NCBI GenBank assembly: GCA_964017065.1
Contig: OZ024787.1
Span: 2,987,921-3,051,920, forward strand
Origin: Haliclona indistincta
Taxonomy: Eukaryota; Porifera; Demospongiae; Haplosclerida; Chalinidae
DNA length: 64,000 bases
Direction of reading: 5' to 3'
Below are positions 32,237-45,503 of this stretch, piece after piece; position 1 is the stretch's first letter, and every line of letters starts with the position of its first letter. A program made the position numbers and the translations under genes. Under the pieces are notes generated by a model. The model was given only the letters and a program-made list of their open reading frames with translations. It had not been told where the DNA came from and made no database searches.

Positions 32237-35200
32237 ATGGAAAAGACACGAGTCGATGAGCTCATCTTGCTTGCCTATGAGCAAGGAGACTATGACATGG
32301 CATTGCGATTGCTTCCTACCCTACGAAACCCAGTGAATATAAGAACATCTTACAATATAGTACCTCATATCCCGGATTTAGCTAATGCTGACGATGTTAC
32401 TTTGTTGCACCTGGCTGCTTACAATGGCTGGCTAGACATTGTCACTGGTCTGGTAGATGAATATGGCTGTGATAGTAAATGCTGTGACAGTAAGGGTCAG
32501 ACTCCATTACACTACGCTGCTTATAGCGGTAGCCGGTCAGTGGTTGAATACTTCATCTCAGAGCAGCAATGCGATCCAATGCATGGTATCGAACACAGTG
32601 GTGGAACCTCTCTACACTGTGCTTGTCTGGGCGGTCATCTTGACCTCACTAAGTATCTTATAACTGAACATGGTTGCGATGCTAGTCATCCAGCTGGAGT
32701 GTATGGTGACACGCCATTACATGCTGCTTGCTCTAGCAGGAGTAGTTCTCTGAGTATTGTAAAGTATCTTATCAAAAAACAACACTGTGACCCAAACAGT
32801 AAAGGACAATATGGCAGAACACCACTTCATTATGCTTGTAACATAGGTCACATAGATATAATTGATTATCTCCTCTCAGATCTAAAATATGACTTGAATT
32901 TATTGGACAATGATGGTGACATGCCAATACACATAGCTTCTATTAGCGGTTGTTTGAGTGTAGTTGAATACTTTGTCACTAAGCAAAATAGTGATCTAAA
33001 CAGCAGAGGTGAGAATGGTAAGACACCACTGCATTATGCTAGCTGTGGGGGTCATATAAACATAATCCAGTATCTCACAAAACAAATAAAATGTGATCCA
33101 TCAGTAACTGACAATGATGGAAATATGCCGATACACTCAGCATCTAATAGTGGCCGCTTAAATGCGGTTATGCACCTTATCGTTGAATGCCACTGTGATC
33201 CAAACAGTAGAGGAGAAAGTGGTAGAACACCACTACATTGTGCTTGCCTCAATGGTCATATAGACATAATGCAATATCTCATAACCAATCATCAGTGTGA
33301 TCCAACTCTACCGGATGATGATGGCAACAAACCAATTATTCTTTCTTGTCTTAGTGGTCAATTAGAAATGATAAAGTATCTTATCACTGAGAAACACTGC
33401 AACCTAACAGAAACCGGAAGCTCACTACTATCTAACGCTTGTATCATAGGTAATATTGATATAGTAAGATATCTTATAACTCAACAGAGTTGTGATCCAA
33501 CTTTACCAGATGAAGATCATAATATGTCAGTACACATGGCTTGCTTTGGTGGTCACTTACATGTGGTCAAATATCTGATCACTGAGCATCATTGTGACTC
33601 AAGCAGTAGAGGAAATAATGGTTACACACCACTTCATTGTGCTTGTAGCAATGGTCATCTAGACATAATACAGTATCTTATTGAAGACCAAAACTGTGAT
33701 CCTGAATTAACAGACAATAAAGGTTTTACGCCAATTTACATTGCTACTCTTAATAATCACATAGTTATACTCAAATATTTGATCAATGGACAGCGATGTG
33801 ATCCAAACAGAAGAATATTTAATGGCAGGACTCTGCTTCATGCAGCTTGTTACAATGGTCATCCGGATATAGTTCAGTATCTTATTGAAGATATTGGTTG
33901 GGACCCAGAGGTACCAGACAATGATGACTATGTGCCATTGCACATGGCTTGTTTTGGTGGTCACTTGAATGCTGTCAAATTATTAATTACTGAGCATCAT
34001 TGCAACCCAACCAGTAGGGCGAGACAAGGTTCCACACCACTTCATTGTGCTTGTAGCGATGGTAATCTAGACATAGTACAGTATCTCATTGAAGACCAAG
34101 ACTGTGATCCAGAAATAACAGACAATAAAGGTTTAACACCAATTCACATTGCCTCTTATCATAATCACATAAATATACTCATATATTTAATCGAGGTAAA
34201 GCAATGTGACCCAAACAGAAGAGCAAAAAATGGTAGGACACCTCTTCATGGTGCTTGTTACAAAGGTCATCTAGACATTGTTCAGTATCTTACAGACATT
34301 GGTTGTGAACCAGATATACCAGACAATCAAGGTTGCTTGCCAATACATAGTGCTTGTACTGGCGGTGAATTAAAAGTAGTCCAATACCTAATCACCAAGC
34401 AACACTGTGATCCTAATAGTAGGGGATATTATCAAGTTACACCTCTGTATTGTGCTTGTGGCAACGGTAATCTGGAATTAGTCCAATATCTCATTAGAGA
34501 ATGCAATTGTGACCCAGAAATACTGGACGAAAATCAGCGAAAGCCGATACATATTGCTTGTATTTTGGGGAGATTACATGTGGTTCAATATCTCATCAAG
34601 GAACTGCACTGCGACCCCGATAGTGTGGGACGAGGTGGTTGGACTCCACTGCATGAAGCTTGTATAGAAGGACATATAGACATCGTCCAGTATCTTATTA
34701 AGGAAACAAATTGTAGCCCCGAGGTTGTTGACAAAGAAGGCCTATTGCCACTGCATTTCGCTTGTTTTTGTGGTCACACTCCTGTTGTAAAGTGGCTATT
34801 GCAAGATGAAAGAATGAATGCTGAGCGCATTAATCAATATGGCCGTTCTCTCCTAAATTATGCTGAGTTAAGTAAAAACAGCTTTGAATTGTTAAAACTA
34901 TTAAAACCACTTTTAAAGACAGCTAAAGACTATCCAATTCAAACTTTCACCAAAGTAGTTTTTACCGGTAACTGTGGAGCTGGAAAGAGCTCTCTTGCTC
35001 AAGTTATAATCAAACTAGCTAATAGATACCCACTGTTTCATATAGTTCCAAAACAGTCAATGATAGATGGCAAACTCTTCAATGATTTTCCAATTAACAT
35101 GAGTTTAAGTGAAGATGAGTTTGAGGTGAATCCTTTCACAGCTGGTATAGATTCGTACGTTCTTAGAAGTAAGAGAATTGGCAATCTAGTGTTATATGAC

Positions 35201-37444
35201 TTAGCAGGCCAATCAGAGTACTACTTCAGTCAAAGTGTTATTATGGAGACTGTGATGCGTAAATCACCTGCTATTTTTATTAACCTTGTTGATCTCAGTA
35301 AGAGCGATGAAGAGATAACACAAGCTGTTCATTACTGGCTTACATTTATTGTGAATGCTGCATCTAAGGCAAGTGGTAGTTCCTGTGTTATAATGGTTGG
35401 AAGTCATGCTGATGTGCTTAGTGCAGAACAGCTAGAAACTAAGACCAATCTAGTAAAAGATTTGATGGACAGAAGGATTAAAAAGTTGAATTTTGACTAT
35501 TTTATGAGAATGGATTGCCGTAAAGGCAATGATGATAACTTATTTCCTATTCTTGCACGATGTCAAAGTTCAATATCAGCTAATTCACAACCTGTGAGTA
35601 TTTATTGTCACTTGCTTTATTCATTTCTTCAAACAAAGATAGACGAGATTGCTTGCCAGTATCACGAACTAATTGCTTACTTGTCTAAGGAAGAATCACT
35701 TGTACCATCAGACCATTCTCTTCTCAGTGATCTCTTGGAGTATTTGAGCGACAAAGGGTTAATAATCTATCTCAAGAACAATCAGTGTCTGGAAAGAAGC
35801 TGGATAGTGATAAAGAGAGAGGTAATATTGAAGGATATTAATGGAGAACTGTATAAACCAAAATATTTTAAAGGACATCATCGAATTGCCAGCAGTACAG
35901 GTATAATTCGTGCGTCATCTCTCTCAGAACTCTTTCCTCAGTATGATCTAGACATGTTAGTAGAGCTAATGGTTGGACTGGAGTTCTGTCATCCTGTAGA
36001 CTTGTCTGATATGAAAACTAATCTCCGTCCAATAGAGTCCACTTCTACTGAAGATGCAACAGATAATTTTCTCTTTTTCCCATCTTTGCTAAAGACTGGA
36101 CGACCACCAATACTTCTTAGTAAAACTCAGCTATCAGAGTCCGAGTTATTTAGGTTTGGATGGTGTCTGGGCTGCATGGACTATGAGTATCAATTCTTAA
36201 CTAGTAGATTCCTTCATGTTCTCCTTCTTCGACTAGCCTACACCTTTCCTCTTCCTAGCGAGAACTATGCTAAAACCCATGCACTCAGTAGACTTGAACG
36301 GAGGTGTACTGTGTGGACAAATGGAATCTCATGGCAAAATGAAGATGGCATCAGCACAGTGGTAGAGATTATCCAGCAAAACCGTTGGGTGGTAGTAACA
36401 ATGAACCATTGCAAAGAAATGTGCACACCAGTTGAGTACGGCAAGCATCGCAGTGCTGTCATCAGACTGGTACTTGATCTCCAAAAGGAACTGGTTCCAG
36501 ACCTTGACACGGTTGAGTGTCTCATCTCACCTAGCCTACTGCAGCAGAGCATGCCATTGGATCATCTTCCTGAATCAGATCTTTTTGTCATTTCTGATGT
36601 GGCTAAGTCTATGTTAAATTGTAAGCCAAATATCCTCAATTACAAAGATGGTAGCACTAAACTTCCAACTAAACAAGCCTTGCTGTTTGAGCCATATCAT
36701 CTCTTGAGCCCCTCGTCTGTGTGTGAGCTAATGGACGATAGCAAGAGTAACCAGTTAGTCTCCTCCGTCATTCTTGATGAGGTGAGAGAGCGGTGTCAGA
36801 TGCCTCAACTGGAGTCACTTAGCTACTCAAGTCTGAAGAAGCATTTGGACAATATTAGCTTATTTGCTGGCAGAAATCCTCTGGTAAGTTACACTCGTAA
36901 TGGTAAGACTGATAATTACATGTTTCATGCTTATAGGAAGTAGCAAGACTGGACTTAGATACTGTTCTCAAACAATCAGTATCATTTGTAAAAGGTTTGT
37001 AGGAATTCATGATCATAATGTGACTTAATGAAATTTCTATACACACGTTAGTTCCTGCGGACCATAGTGCTTCACCATCTGTATCTACTGCACCATCTGT
37101 AACTGTTGCATCACCAGTATCTACTATTGATCTATCTAACATACCTGATGATGATACATTGAGTGAGTATTGTCGCAATGAGTGTATCTATGTGACTGAT
37201 TTTGACTATAGAAATTTCTCATCTTGCTAATTTGTTGACATCACTGAAATGTATAAGTAGTGAGTGGCTTGATCTTGGATTGTACCTTGGGTTGGAGCAT
37301 GGTGCTTTAAAAGCAATTGAAGCTGATAACAGGAAGGTCAACCACTGCTTGCGGGAAATGCTGGCAGCATGGCTCAATGGTCAGGGAGGAGAGTGTACTA
37401 AAGAAACCATTGAAGCAGCACTGTCAGAATTGTCTAGATTCTGA
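32237..37444 (+). CDS. ROCO-B: ankyrin-Roc-COR-death domain protein (1682 aa), intact
   Basis: Exons are 32237-36883, 36937-36994, 37052-37162 and 37212-37444, with introns of 53, 57 and 49 nt in consistent phase. The protein has a conserved N-terminus (MEKTRVDELILLAYEQGDY), 25 ankyrin repeats to about residue 880 in alternating TPLHxAC and xPIHxA types, and a Roc GTPase with P-loop GNCGAGKS at 911-918, DLAGQ at 988-992 and GSHAD at 1055-1059. A COR region covers about 1100-1470, then come a short SVPTAP-type hinge (2 units) and a death domain at about 1606-1680. ROCO proteins are dimerising GTPase regulators. DAPK1 shares ankyrin-ROC-COR-death order but has a kinase, absent here. The hinge and death exons resemble those of the convergent NLR1. 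It is the only one of the three copies without a disabling change. Confidence 0.92.
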
Positions 37445-37505
37445 ATAATCAACTACGTGAGTTTTGAATATATAATGATCAACTTTATCATTATTCTGTG
37501 TCTAT

Positions 37506-38098
37506 AGGTATCCATCATATGAGCCAGCTGCAGTAGGGACAATAGTGAGAGTGAGAGGAGAGGACTTAAATGTTGCAGGAACTCAGAAAAGACTGTATCA
37601 CTTGTAGTCACTGATATAAAGAGAAAAAATGGGAAGAGTATCTTGCGATATCATGTGAGAAACTGTCTCTAAAGCACTACAGTATTATCGTATCTTTCCA
37701 GGTCAATCTTTATTAGTGAAATCATTTGTAGATGGAGTAATGTACTGCTGATATTTCCAGAGTGATTCTAGTGATGGTGCATAACAACTCAGTCACTTAC
37801 CAGTACCCCCCTCAACAACAGTGTCTATACTGGACTAACACCTCAACAAACCATCAGATCGTGAGTGATGAGATGACCTTCAATTTCAAAAAGGTAGTGA
37901 TGAAGCAGTGAAAGATAATAATGGTTACTATGTTAATGATGATCTATTCCCTCAAGAGTATAGGACTGATATGCTAGAGTAGAAGAGATGACTAACAAAG
38001 TTACCACAAAGGAAGAAATGGAAGATAACGATGGATACTATATATGCCGATATAATGATGACATGTTTCGAGCAGAGTACATTGTACAAGTTTTCTGA
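37506..38098 (+). pseudogene. Degenerate Ig-like domain remnant downstream of ROCO-B
   Basis: Reading across frames, the stretch holds QCLYWTNTSTNHQIVSDEM near 37822 followed by DNNGYYV, and a second piece MEDNDGYYICRYNDDM at 38018. These have the Trp core and D-x-G-x-Y-x-C signature of an Ig domain. Stops separate the parts. The same remnant follows ROCO-C. It may be the end of a former neighbouring gene or lost 3' exons. Confidence 0.5.
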
Positions 38099-38444
38099 TC
38101 AAGAGAACAAATAAACTACAGTAATGAAGCCTAGGAAAGGAAAATTCAACTATCCAGTCGTAACTGAAGAAAAAAGTACAGCTTAATGTGCCTGTTCTTT
38201 TTATAATTATTTCTATCAGCTAAATCATGCATAATAATTTATTGTTAAGAACAAAATTTATGTTATGTTGGAATTCAACAGGGGAGTAGAGTAAAAACAA
38301 ACAAAAGGAAAGGCTGGTCAAAAGTCAACAAAGAAGTTCCACAACAACTAGCTAGTGAAGTGTAAATAATTATCGTAAATTAAAGATCAAGCTGAGTCTA
38401 CAAAATGACAAGAAGGATTGAGATGGAATGAAGAGAGTTGGGAA

Positions 38445-41400
38445 TTATACGATATTTGTGTTAGATTGTTTCAGCAAGTGCTTGTAGTTTTCTTGGATGT
38501 GCGGTGGAAGTTTGTCGTAATTTTTTGTTCGAATTCTCAACTCCTTTATTTGGCGGTTGGCAGCAGTTTCAATCAACTGAAGCATATTAGTTGAGGCATC
38601 TTTCAACTTATCGTGATCTCTTATTCGATCAAGTTCTAGGATTTCTAGTGTGTTGTGTGACTGTACAAGGTTAGTAAGAAGTGGTAGGTCATTGTCTTGA
38701 GGTTCTGCAATTGCCAGGTAGGTCAGCGAAGTAAATTTTTGAATCAATCTAGCAAGCTGGTGAAGAATATTACGTGAGATGGTGAGCTTTTCGAGTTTTT
38801 CATTCCTATCTGGAAGAAGCTCAGTTTTTATGATGATATCACCGCTAATTACCAATTGCAGTTCCTGAACCGAAGATTGTTGCAGCAGTAATGGTATAAA
38901 TGTGTTAATACCCGATTCACGATAGCCATTATAGTAGAATAGTAGTCTCAATCTACTCCCTGGTGCAATAAGCTGTCGTAAGATCACTTCGTCCTCATCT
39001 TGGATATCAACATTGACTAGTTCAAGATGCCAAAGATTGCAGTATTCTCTCAAAGAAGTGATTACGCGAGAAAGGGACAAGCAGTTGTTAAGTATTTGCA
39101 TACTTTGAATTCTTCCTTTTGCATCAGGAGAAGATCTCAGACCCTTCATCAGGAGATCAAGACCAGGCTCACATGCATCATCACCAATGTCAAGTCTCCA
39201 TCTTTCATCAAATCGGTTGATGCAGTATCCTGTGGCATACCAGTCAAAACCCACTAGTGGACAAACAGGCAATGAATCACATTCACTGTAGTCCACTTTC
39301 ACACTATCCATGATGCTATGACATTCATATGTGCAATGGACCAACTGAAGAGACTTTCTAACATTCAAACATTCGGTAGCAAGCAGTCGTACTAACTCAT
39401 CCTGGTGCACAGGTCGACTATCAGAATCATCATGATTACATATTCCAGCCAGAAATCTTACAACGACACTGCCATCCTTTAGCCACTTTGCCAGTTCAAA
39501 ATCACTAGGATTCACAATAGCAATATACAAGGCAGTTAAAAATTCTTGAAGAGTTAGATGGAGGAAAGAGAATGAGCACTCAGGACCTGTACTCACATTC
39601 ATACTTGTAGTTTTCTTCATCATTCCAAGGTGCTCAAATTCCTCACCAAGATCAGTGAAAATATAGCTTTTCTCACGCAATCTCTCATAGGCCACCCTGG
39701 CTAGTTGAAGAAGCTGCTGGGCCACTAGAGGAGAAAGCTTGCCTATGTCCTCAGCATGTCTAAGGGAAGAAGGCATGCGGTAAGTACGTGGAACTAGATG
39801 TGTGGACACTAGATGTCTCCGAACGAGAGCACGAGTGAGAGCATCAAAGAGCTGTGTCATGGTTGTAGGGAAGGGAGTATCAGTGTCATAGAGGTCTTGA
39901 TATATCAATACTACAATGACGGTATTGAGGGGGATGTACATCATACCATATATGGGAGGATTACTGGTAATATATGACAGAAACCCTGCTAGGATATCCC
40001 CACTAAACACACTCTCAGCAAACAGCTTGATATCCTCTTTAGTGAAGCCTATCACCTCAAGATGCCTGTCTATGTTATGTCGGCAGAGATTCCAGAGGTC
40101 AGCGCTTACTGAAGGACGACTGGTGACAACAATGACAGCCTCTGGCAGGAGTCTGCCCTTGAGCAGATCTATGTAGACTGAATCCTTCTCTCTCTGTTTT
40201 TGAGGAAGCTCATCGAACCCATCGCAAACTATAAGTATACCTTTTCCTCTACCTATCATATTCAAGAGCTCATTTACTTTAGTAGTAGCATCATGCGGCA
40301 ACAAATCTTCAAGACAGCATGCCTCTTGGGCCTTCTTCTCCCTCAGGCGAACAAGAATTACCAACTCATACTGCTTCACACTCTCCAGCTCTTCCCACTT
40401 GTGACACACCTCCCATGCCAGTGTGCTCTTGCCGATACCTGGTGCACCCTCTATCAGGACGCATCGTACCGGTGTACCAGCTTCACTGGCCTTTAAAATG
40501 TCTTTTAGTTCAATGGGAGCTTTCTTACGTAAGATCTCTTCAGTTAAACCGTGTAGACTTTTTCTAGTAAACTCATCTGCCAGCTTACTGGTGATACCCT
40601 CCTTGCTGATAACAGCTAACTCAATGTAGTGCTTGCTAGGAGTAACGAGTAACTTATCGTCATCAGGGAGTGGCTGTCGGTAGCAGTCTTTTAGAAACTG
40701 TTTGTATTGGTCCCTGGAAATAGCTGAGGAACAGAAATCATAATTGTTATAGTGTATGACTGAGTAAATCTCTACCTGTTGGTCCGGAGTGAACCGAGGA
40801 TGATATAATGCTATCACTCATAGTCGGTTGTGCTGTAAGATAGTCTTGACACATTGTACCATAATGTATTATTCATTGCTCACCAACTAATGAGTTTTGT
40901 GTTAGAGGCAGTTGATTCAAAGCATCTTGAAGAAACTTTTTGCTGCACTTTTCCTCTGGACCCTTCAGCCACATGGCCAGCATGTCTATCCGGCACATCT
41001 CCACCTGTCCTCTCTGGTTTTGGTCAATTGTCTTCAAATCATTGTAATCCAAACCAAGATGAATTCCAAGAGGAAACCATTGATATACTTTACTTAATGC
41101 TGCCTCTAATATTGGTAGGTGAGAGCTGTCTACAGTGAGGGAATGAAATGATGTGCTAAAATGTAATGTCAAGAGTACATTAACCCTTTAACCCCTATTG
41201 TCGCCTTTTGGCGACATACATACTTCAGACACCATAACTTTATGAAAAAGTGCTAAAATATCCCAAAATTGAGCCAAATTGAAGAATACAAATAACCGCA
41301 AAAAATTGACCGGTTTTCGGCGCGCCCCCTGCGCTGGCCCCCTGCGCTGCCGAAGCCACGTATTGGCTTCGGCATTTCTATGGCTTCAGTGCAACTTTCA

Positions 41401-43280
41401 CAGCATTTTAAGAAAAACAAAATGGCTGCCAAGAAAATTCGGACATTTTATGGCTTCAGGGTGCTCGGAAACACATTTTCGTGCATTCTCTATGATCTGG
41501 ACTACATTTTGCACTCACCAAAACCACTGCTAGTTGTGTGTACTTTTCAGTATCCAGCCCCAAAGCACTAACTTTGAGCAAAATTTGACGAGGTCGTTGC
41601 ACTTTATCGGCTTCACTTTCGAAGTGGGAGGGGCATATCGACTGACTTGAGTGTGGGCAATTGCGGCTACTCACTGGCGTAAAAGGACGCAAATTTGAGA
41701 CCAGTAGCACAAAAGACACACGAGATATTCACAAGAGAAGTGGTCAGCATTTACGAGGTTAAAATTTCAGCAAGATAATTTAGTAATTAAAGGGTTAAGT
41801 AATACCGTAGTATGCAACTGGTCAATGTATCCCGTTGGCCGGCTTTGGGCATTTTCTACGTCGGGCTGCAATGCAAATGATATTCACCGTTGTGTAATGA
41901 TATTCACAATAGCAGTAATGATAGCCATCACTGTGTATAGATGAGAACTCTCACCTTGTTCAAAATCAATTATGACGTACATTTAGGTTAAACCCCTTTG
42001 GAGTCAGAGCTCCGTGTTCGCCAAAGGCTGCGATACAAATTCGAGCAGGCCTGAGATGCTATCAAGCAGTGCTATAACCAAGAAACTGCTCCCTACAGAC
42101 TTGGCTAGAATAGTTAGACCTACGATAGGTAGGTTATGTTGCATCACTGCTCTGTTGATGTCTCAGGCCTGCTCGAGTCTCTATTGCAGACATTGGCGAA
42201 CGCTGAGCCTGAGCCCAAGGGGTGTAACCTCAGTAAGTGAGCTTGAGCGAAATTGAAGTGAAAATGGGCGTAATATCGACGCTTTAATCGTTTCTGAACG
42301 AGGTGAGAGTTCACACCGAAGTCATCTATAGGTAAACTTTAAATTTGTGAAGTAGAAAATGTCCAACACCGTCCAACGGGGGTATATTGAAGGCTGCATA
42401 CTCTTATTTTAATGTACTCTTGGTCATGTAATTACCTAGTGTGCCATTGGGAATGTTGAATAGGTCAACAGGAAGTTTTTGTTCTTCCAAAGGAGCAGAA
42501 CATGGAGTACTCTGATTTGCTGCTAAACAATCATTTATATTTCATCATACACACAATCTCTACTTACTAGTGGATGTACTTGGAAAGGATGAATCCGATT
42601 GCGATGGAACATATACTTCAACTGCATACAGAAAGACATGATCATAGTACGTAGTATATCAACTTATAAGCAGTGGCGTAGCTATGGGTGGGCCTGGACG
42701 GGCCTGTGCCCACCCAATCATAGGCTGTGCCCAGCCATTCCTGTTTTGATTCCAAACGTTGCCTGGACCCAGACTACTGACTACTCCTACATAATGCCCA
42801 TGCAAGCGCTCTTGTTAACTACTTCGACAGTCTTGGACCCTGATCATCACTTTCGATCGTCAGGACGCAAGTATACCATAACATTAGCGAGCAACATTTT
42901 TGCAGTGCGCTCCACGTGCCCGACCAATGTTCAGATCCTAGCTACGCCCCTGCTTATAAGACACACTCACCACGTGAACATCTCAGCTTGTCACAGAGTT
43001 CCTTCATTGAAGTTGAGTTGTCCTTCTCTAACTCTTCCACAAACTTGTATAAGGCCTGAGAATCTGATAGAATTTTTGTCTCTATCGCTTCTAGGAGCTC
43101 GGATACTTTCTGCTGTCTGAGGATCACCAATTCACAAATCCTCTCCTTTGTTTCACACGACAGTAGACCAGCTGAGTGCAGTCTCTTAGAAAGTGGAGTG
43201 GGATTCTTGATAATTTCTAACAGGTCAGCATAATGGTTCCTAAACAAGCGGTGCTCGGCGCTCTTGTACTGCTGCAACAT
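38445..43280 (-). CDS. NLR1: CARD-death-NACHT-LRR-like receptor (1009 aa)
   Basis: Minus-strand exons are 43280-42971, 42621-42568, 42519-42436, 41129-40884, 40832-40776 and 40723-38445. All internal introns are phase 1 and the total is 1010 codons. Residues 1-103 form a CARD-like helical bundle (LFRNHYADLLE to MKELCDKLR). A Ser/Thr/Pro linker follows, then a death domain at about 150-231 (WFPLGIHLGL, CRIDMLAMWLKG). NACHT has Walker A GAPGIGKS at about 343-350 and Walker B VCDGFDELP at about 416. The C-terminus holds weak leucine-rich repeats. This is the layout of NOD-like receptors, which oligomerise on sensing danger signals. It converges on ROCO-B, with about 1 kb between the two stop codons. 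ATG 43280 is the likely start, but an upstream exon cannot be excluded. Confidence 0.87.
41184..41794. mobile_element. piggyBac-like MITE in NLR1 intron 3
   Basis: It is flanked by TTAA at 41180-41183 and 41795-41798, with ends CCCTTTAA on both sides. The homologous intron of NLR2 has the empty site ACATTAAGTAATA near 56674. The interior is related to the element at 21394. Confidence 0.82.
41985..42230. mobile_element. Older MITE shared by both NLR genes (NLR1 copy)
   Basis: Inverted ends of about 70-80 bp begin AGGTTA..CCCCTTTGG and end GGGGTGTAACCT. The same element lies at 56866-57112 in the same intron of NLR2, so it predates the duplication. Confidence 0.6.
42671..42952. mobile_element. 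hAT-like MITE in NLR1 intron 1
   Basis: Ends CAGTGGCGTAGCTA and TAGCTACGCCCCTG are inverted. The exact 8-bp duplication CTTATAAG lies at 42663-42670 and 42953-42960. NLR2 has the uninterrupted intron. An 8-bp duplication with CAG ends is typical of hAT elements. Confidence 0.88.
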
Positions 43281-44105
43281 AGACAAACCACCTCTCTATC
43301 ATAGACTAGTAAGAATTACCTCATCCATATCAAATCCGACATGCAAATTCAGAGTCGACGTCTTTGGCTAGCTCGATCCACCGCTCGTAACAAACTCAGC
43401 ATCAACCGGCATCAACAAACGTTTCTGCTAATTCCGGTCCCTGCTGATAATTATAGGCTAAAGGTTAATTTATTACGGTATGTTTATTATTATTTTCCGC
43501 CGTGTACGGGGTTAATGTTATACATGAAGCTAGGGCGTAGCTTTACTGGCTAGGTGTTCAACAGTGAATTTCGTGTCTACTAAAAATTCAATTCTTTTAT
43601 GCTGCCCTTCTCGGTCATATTTCACTTCTTGCAAATGATGGAGACAACTGGTAAAGTCAACCAGCTGACTGCATTCACGGAGTCTTGACTGCCGAATCAC
43701 AAATTCAGCGATATTGCGTCTCAGTATTTATTATTATTATAGCATTAATTATTAGTTAATAGCGTTATGGTAACAATAATAGCAAGGTTACGTAGTATAT
43801 ATTATCAAGGGTGTATAGAGAGAAGAGGGCACGCAACGCATAGAAACATCGAAATCCTACGTTGTAGTTGTTACTAAAATGAGATTATAGTTAGTATTAT
43901 ACAGTTGAAAAATAAATAAATAAACAATGATAAATAAATAAGAGTCAGGTTTAAATTATAAATAATAATAAATAAATAAGAGTCAGGTTTAAATGTTTAT
44001 AATTATTATACGAGATTCACTGTTACTAGTTTTACGCCCACGGCCCCACGCGGATGTGACATCACGCAAGGTTCATTAAACGTGGACGCGTATTCCTGTG
44101 TATTG
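43281..44105. other. Intergenic spacer between units B and C, left part
   Basis: This is AT-rich sequence with repeated AATAAATAAATAAGAGTCAGG near 43930-43995. It includes the putative 5' flank of NLR1. I see no gene. Confidence 0.5.
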
Positions 44106-44107
44106 TA

Positions 44108-45501
44108 CAGTGCTTCCAGCTTAGAGAGTCCAATTTTGATGTTTTTACATATTATGCTGTAAAATTTTTATCAAAGGTAATACAATCTTCAAATCTGGTC
44201 TGAAGTATGGTATATCATTGTAGATTATGTGCATCAAATACGACAGCTCACAACCAACTATTGCAAAAGTTATCAACTATTAATTATAGGTCACTGGCTA
44301 AGCTCAGTAGCTGAAGTTTTTAGGCTTGGAAATGGCTATTTGGCTGAGTTAAGAAAATTCACTTTACACACAACTCACAGAATGGCTCATCTTTCACTAC
44401 AGCAAGTTTGCAAGCTCAACTTCCTTGCACAACGTTGTACGGTACAGAAATGCACCAAAAACGTGTGTTTTGGGAGTCACTGAAGTTTTTAGGCTTGCAT
44501 TTGCGCATTTTTGCGAGTTAAGAACACAGATACATGTATGTGCAATGGATAGCCAGATACCTGAAATTTTTACTTGCGTTGGAATTAAAAGTGTAGCTTA
44601 AACCATGCGCGCACGCGATCGTCGAGAAAGTGCAGTTCTGCTGTTCTTCGTCGCGTTAATGAGATTCATCTAGAGAAAGTAGTTTATCGATGACTCGTTT
44701 CCGCTCGCGCAGGGCCGCTTTTGTTGACCGGTGACAAGATGGCTGCTGATTGACAGCCCTAGTTTTGCTTCGTTCTCGATCAGTTGCAATTGTTTAACAA
44801 AATGATCGACTTTTCATCCGGTAAAACTGCAACTGATCGAGAACGAAGCAAAACTAGGGCTGTCAATCAGCAGCCATCTTGTCAATGGTCAACAAAAGCG
44901 GCCCTGCGCGAGCGGAAACGAGTCATCGATAAACTACTTTCTCTAGATGAATCTCATTAACGCGACGAAGAACAGCAGAACTGCACTTTCTCGACGATCG
45001 CGTGCGCGCATGGTTTAAGCTACACTTATAATTCCAACGCAAGTAAAAAGTTCAGGTATTTGGCTATCCATTGCACAAATCTGTGTTCTTAACTCGCAAA
45101 AATGCGCAAATGCAAGCCTAAAAACTTCAGTGACTCCCAAAACACACGTTTTTAGTGCATTTCTGTACCGTACAACGTTGTGCAAGGTAATTGAGCTTGC
45201 AAACTTGCTGTAGTGAAAGATGAGCCATTCTGTGAGCTGTTTGCAAAGTGAATTTTCTTAACTCAGCCAAATAGCCATTTCCAAGTCTAAAAACTTCAGC
45301 TACTGAGCTTAGCCAGTGACCTATAATTAATAGTTGATAACTTTTGCAATAGTTGGTTGTGAGCTGTCATATTTGATGCACATAATCTACAATGATATAC
45401 CATACTTCAGACCAGATTTGAAGATTGTATTACCTTTGATAAAAATTTTACAGCATAATATGTAAAACATCAAAATTGGACTCTCTAAGCTGGAAGCACT
45501 G
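44108..45501. mobile_element. Tc1/mariner-like foldback element, 1.39 kb, TA TSD
   Basis: Arms of about 690 bp begin CAGTGCTTCCAGC and are close inverted copies that meet near 44810. TA flanks lie at 44106-44107 and 45502-45503. There is no transposase. It separates unit B from unit C. Confidence 0.82.
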
Positions 45502-45503
45502 TA

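Noticed and set aside
40776..40817. Frameshift in NLR1 relative to NLR2 just before NACHT
   Set aside because: The 14-bp difference lies inside a predicted 52/66-nt intron, so the spliced frames are equal.
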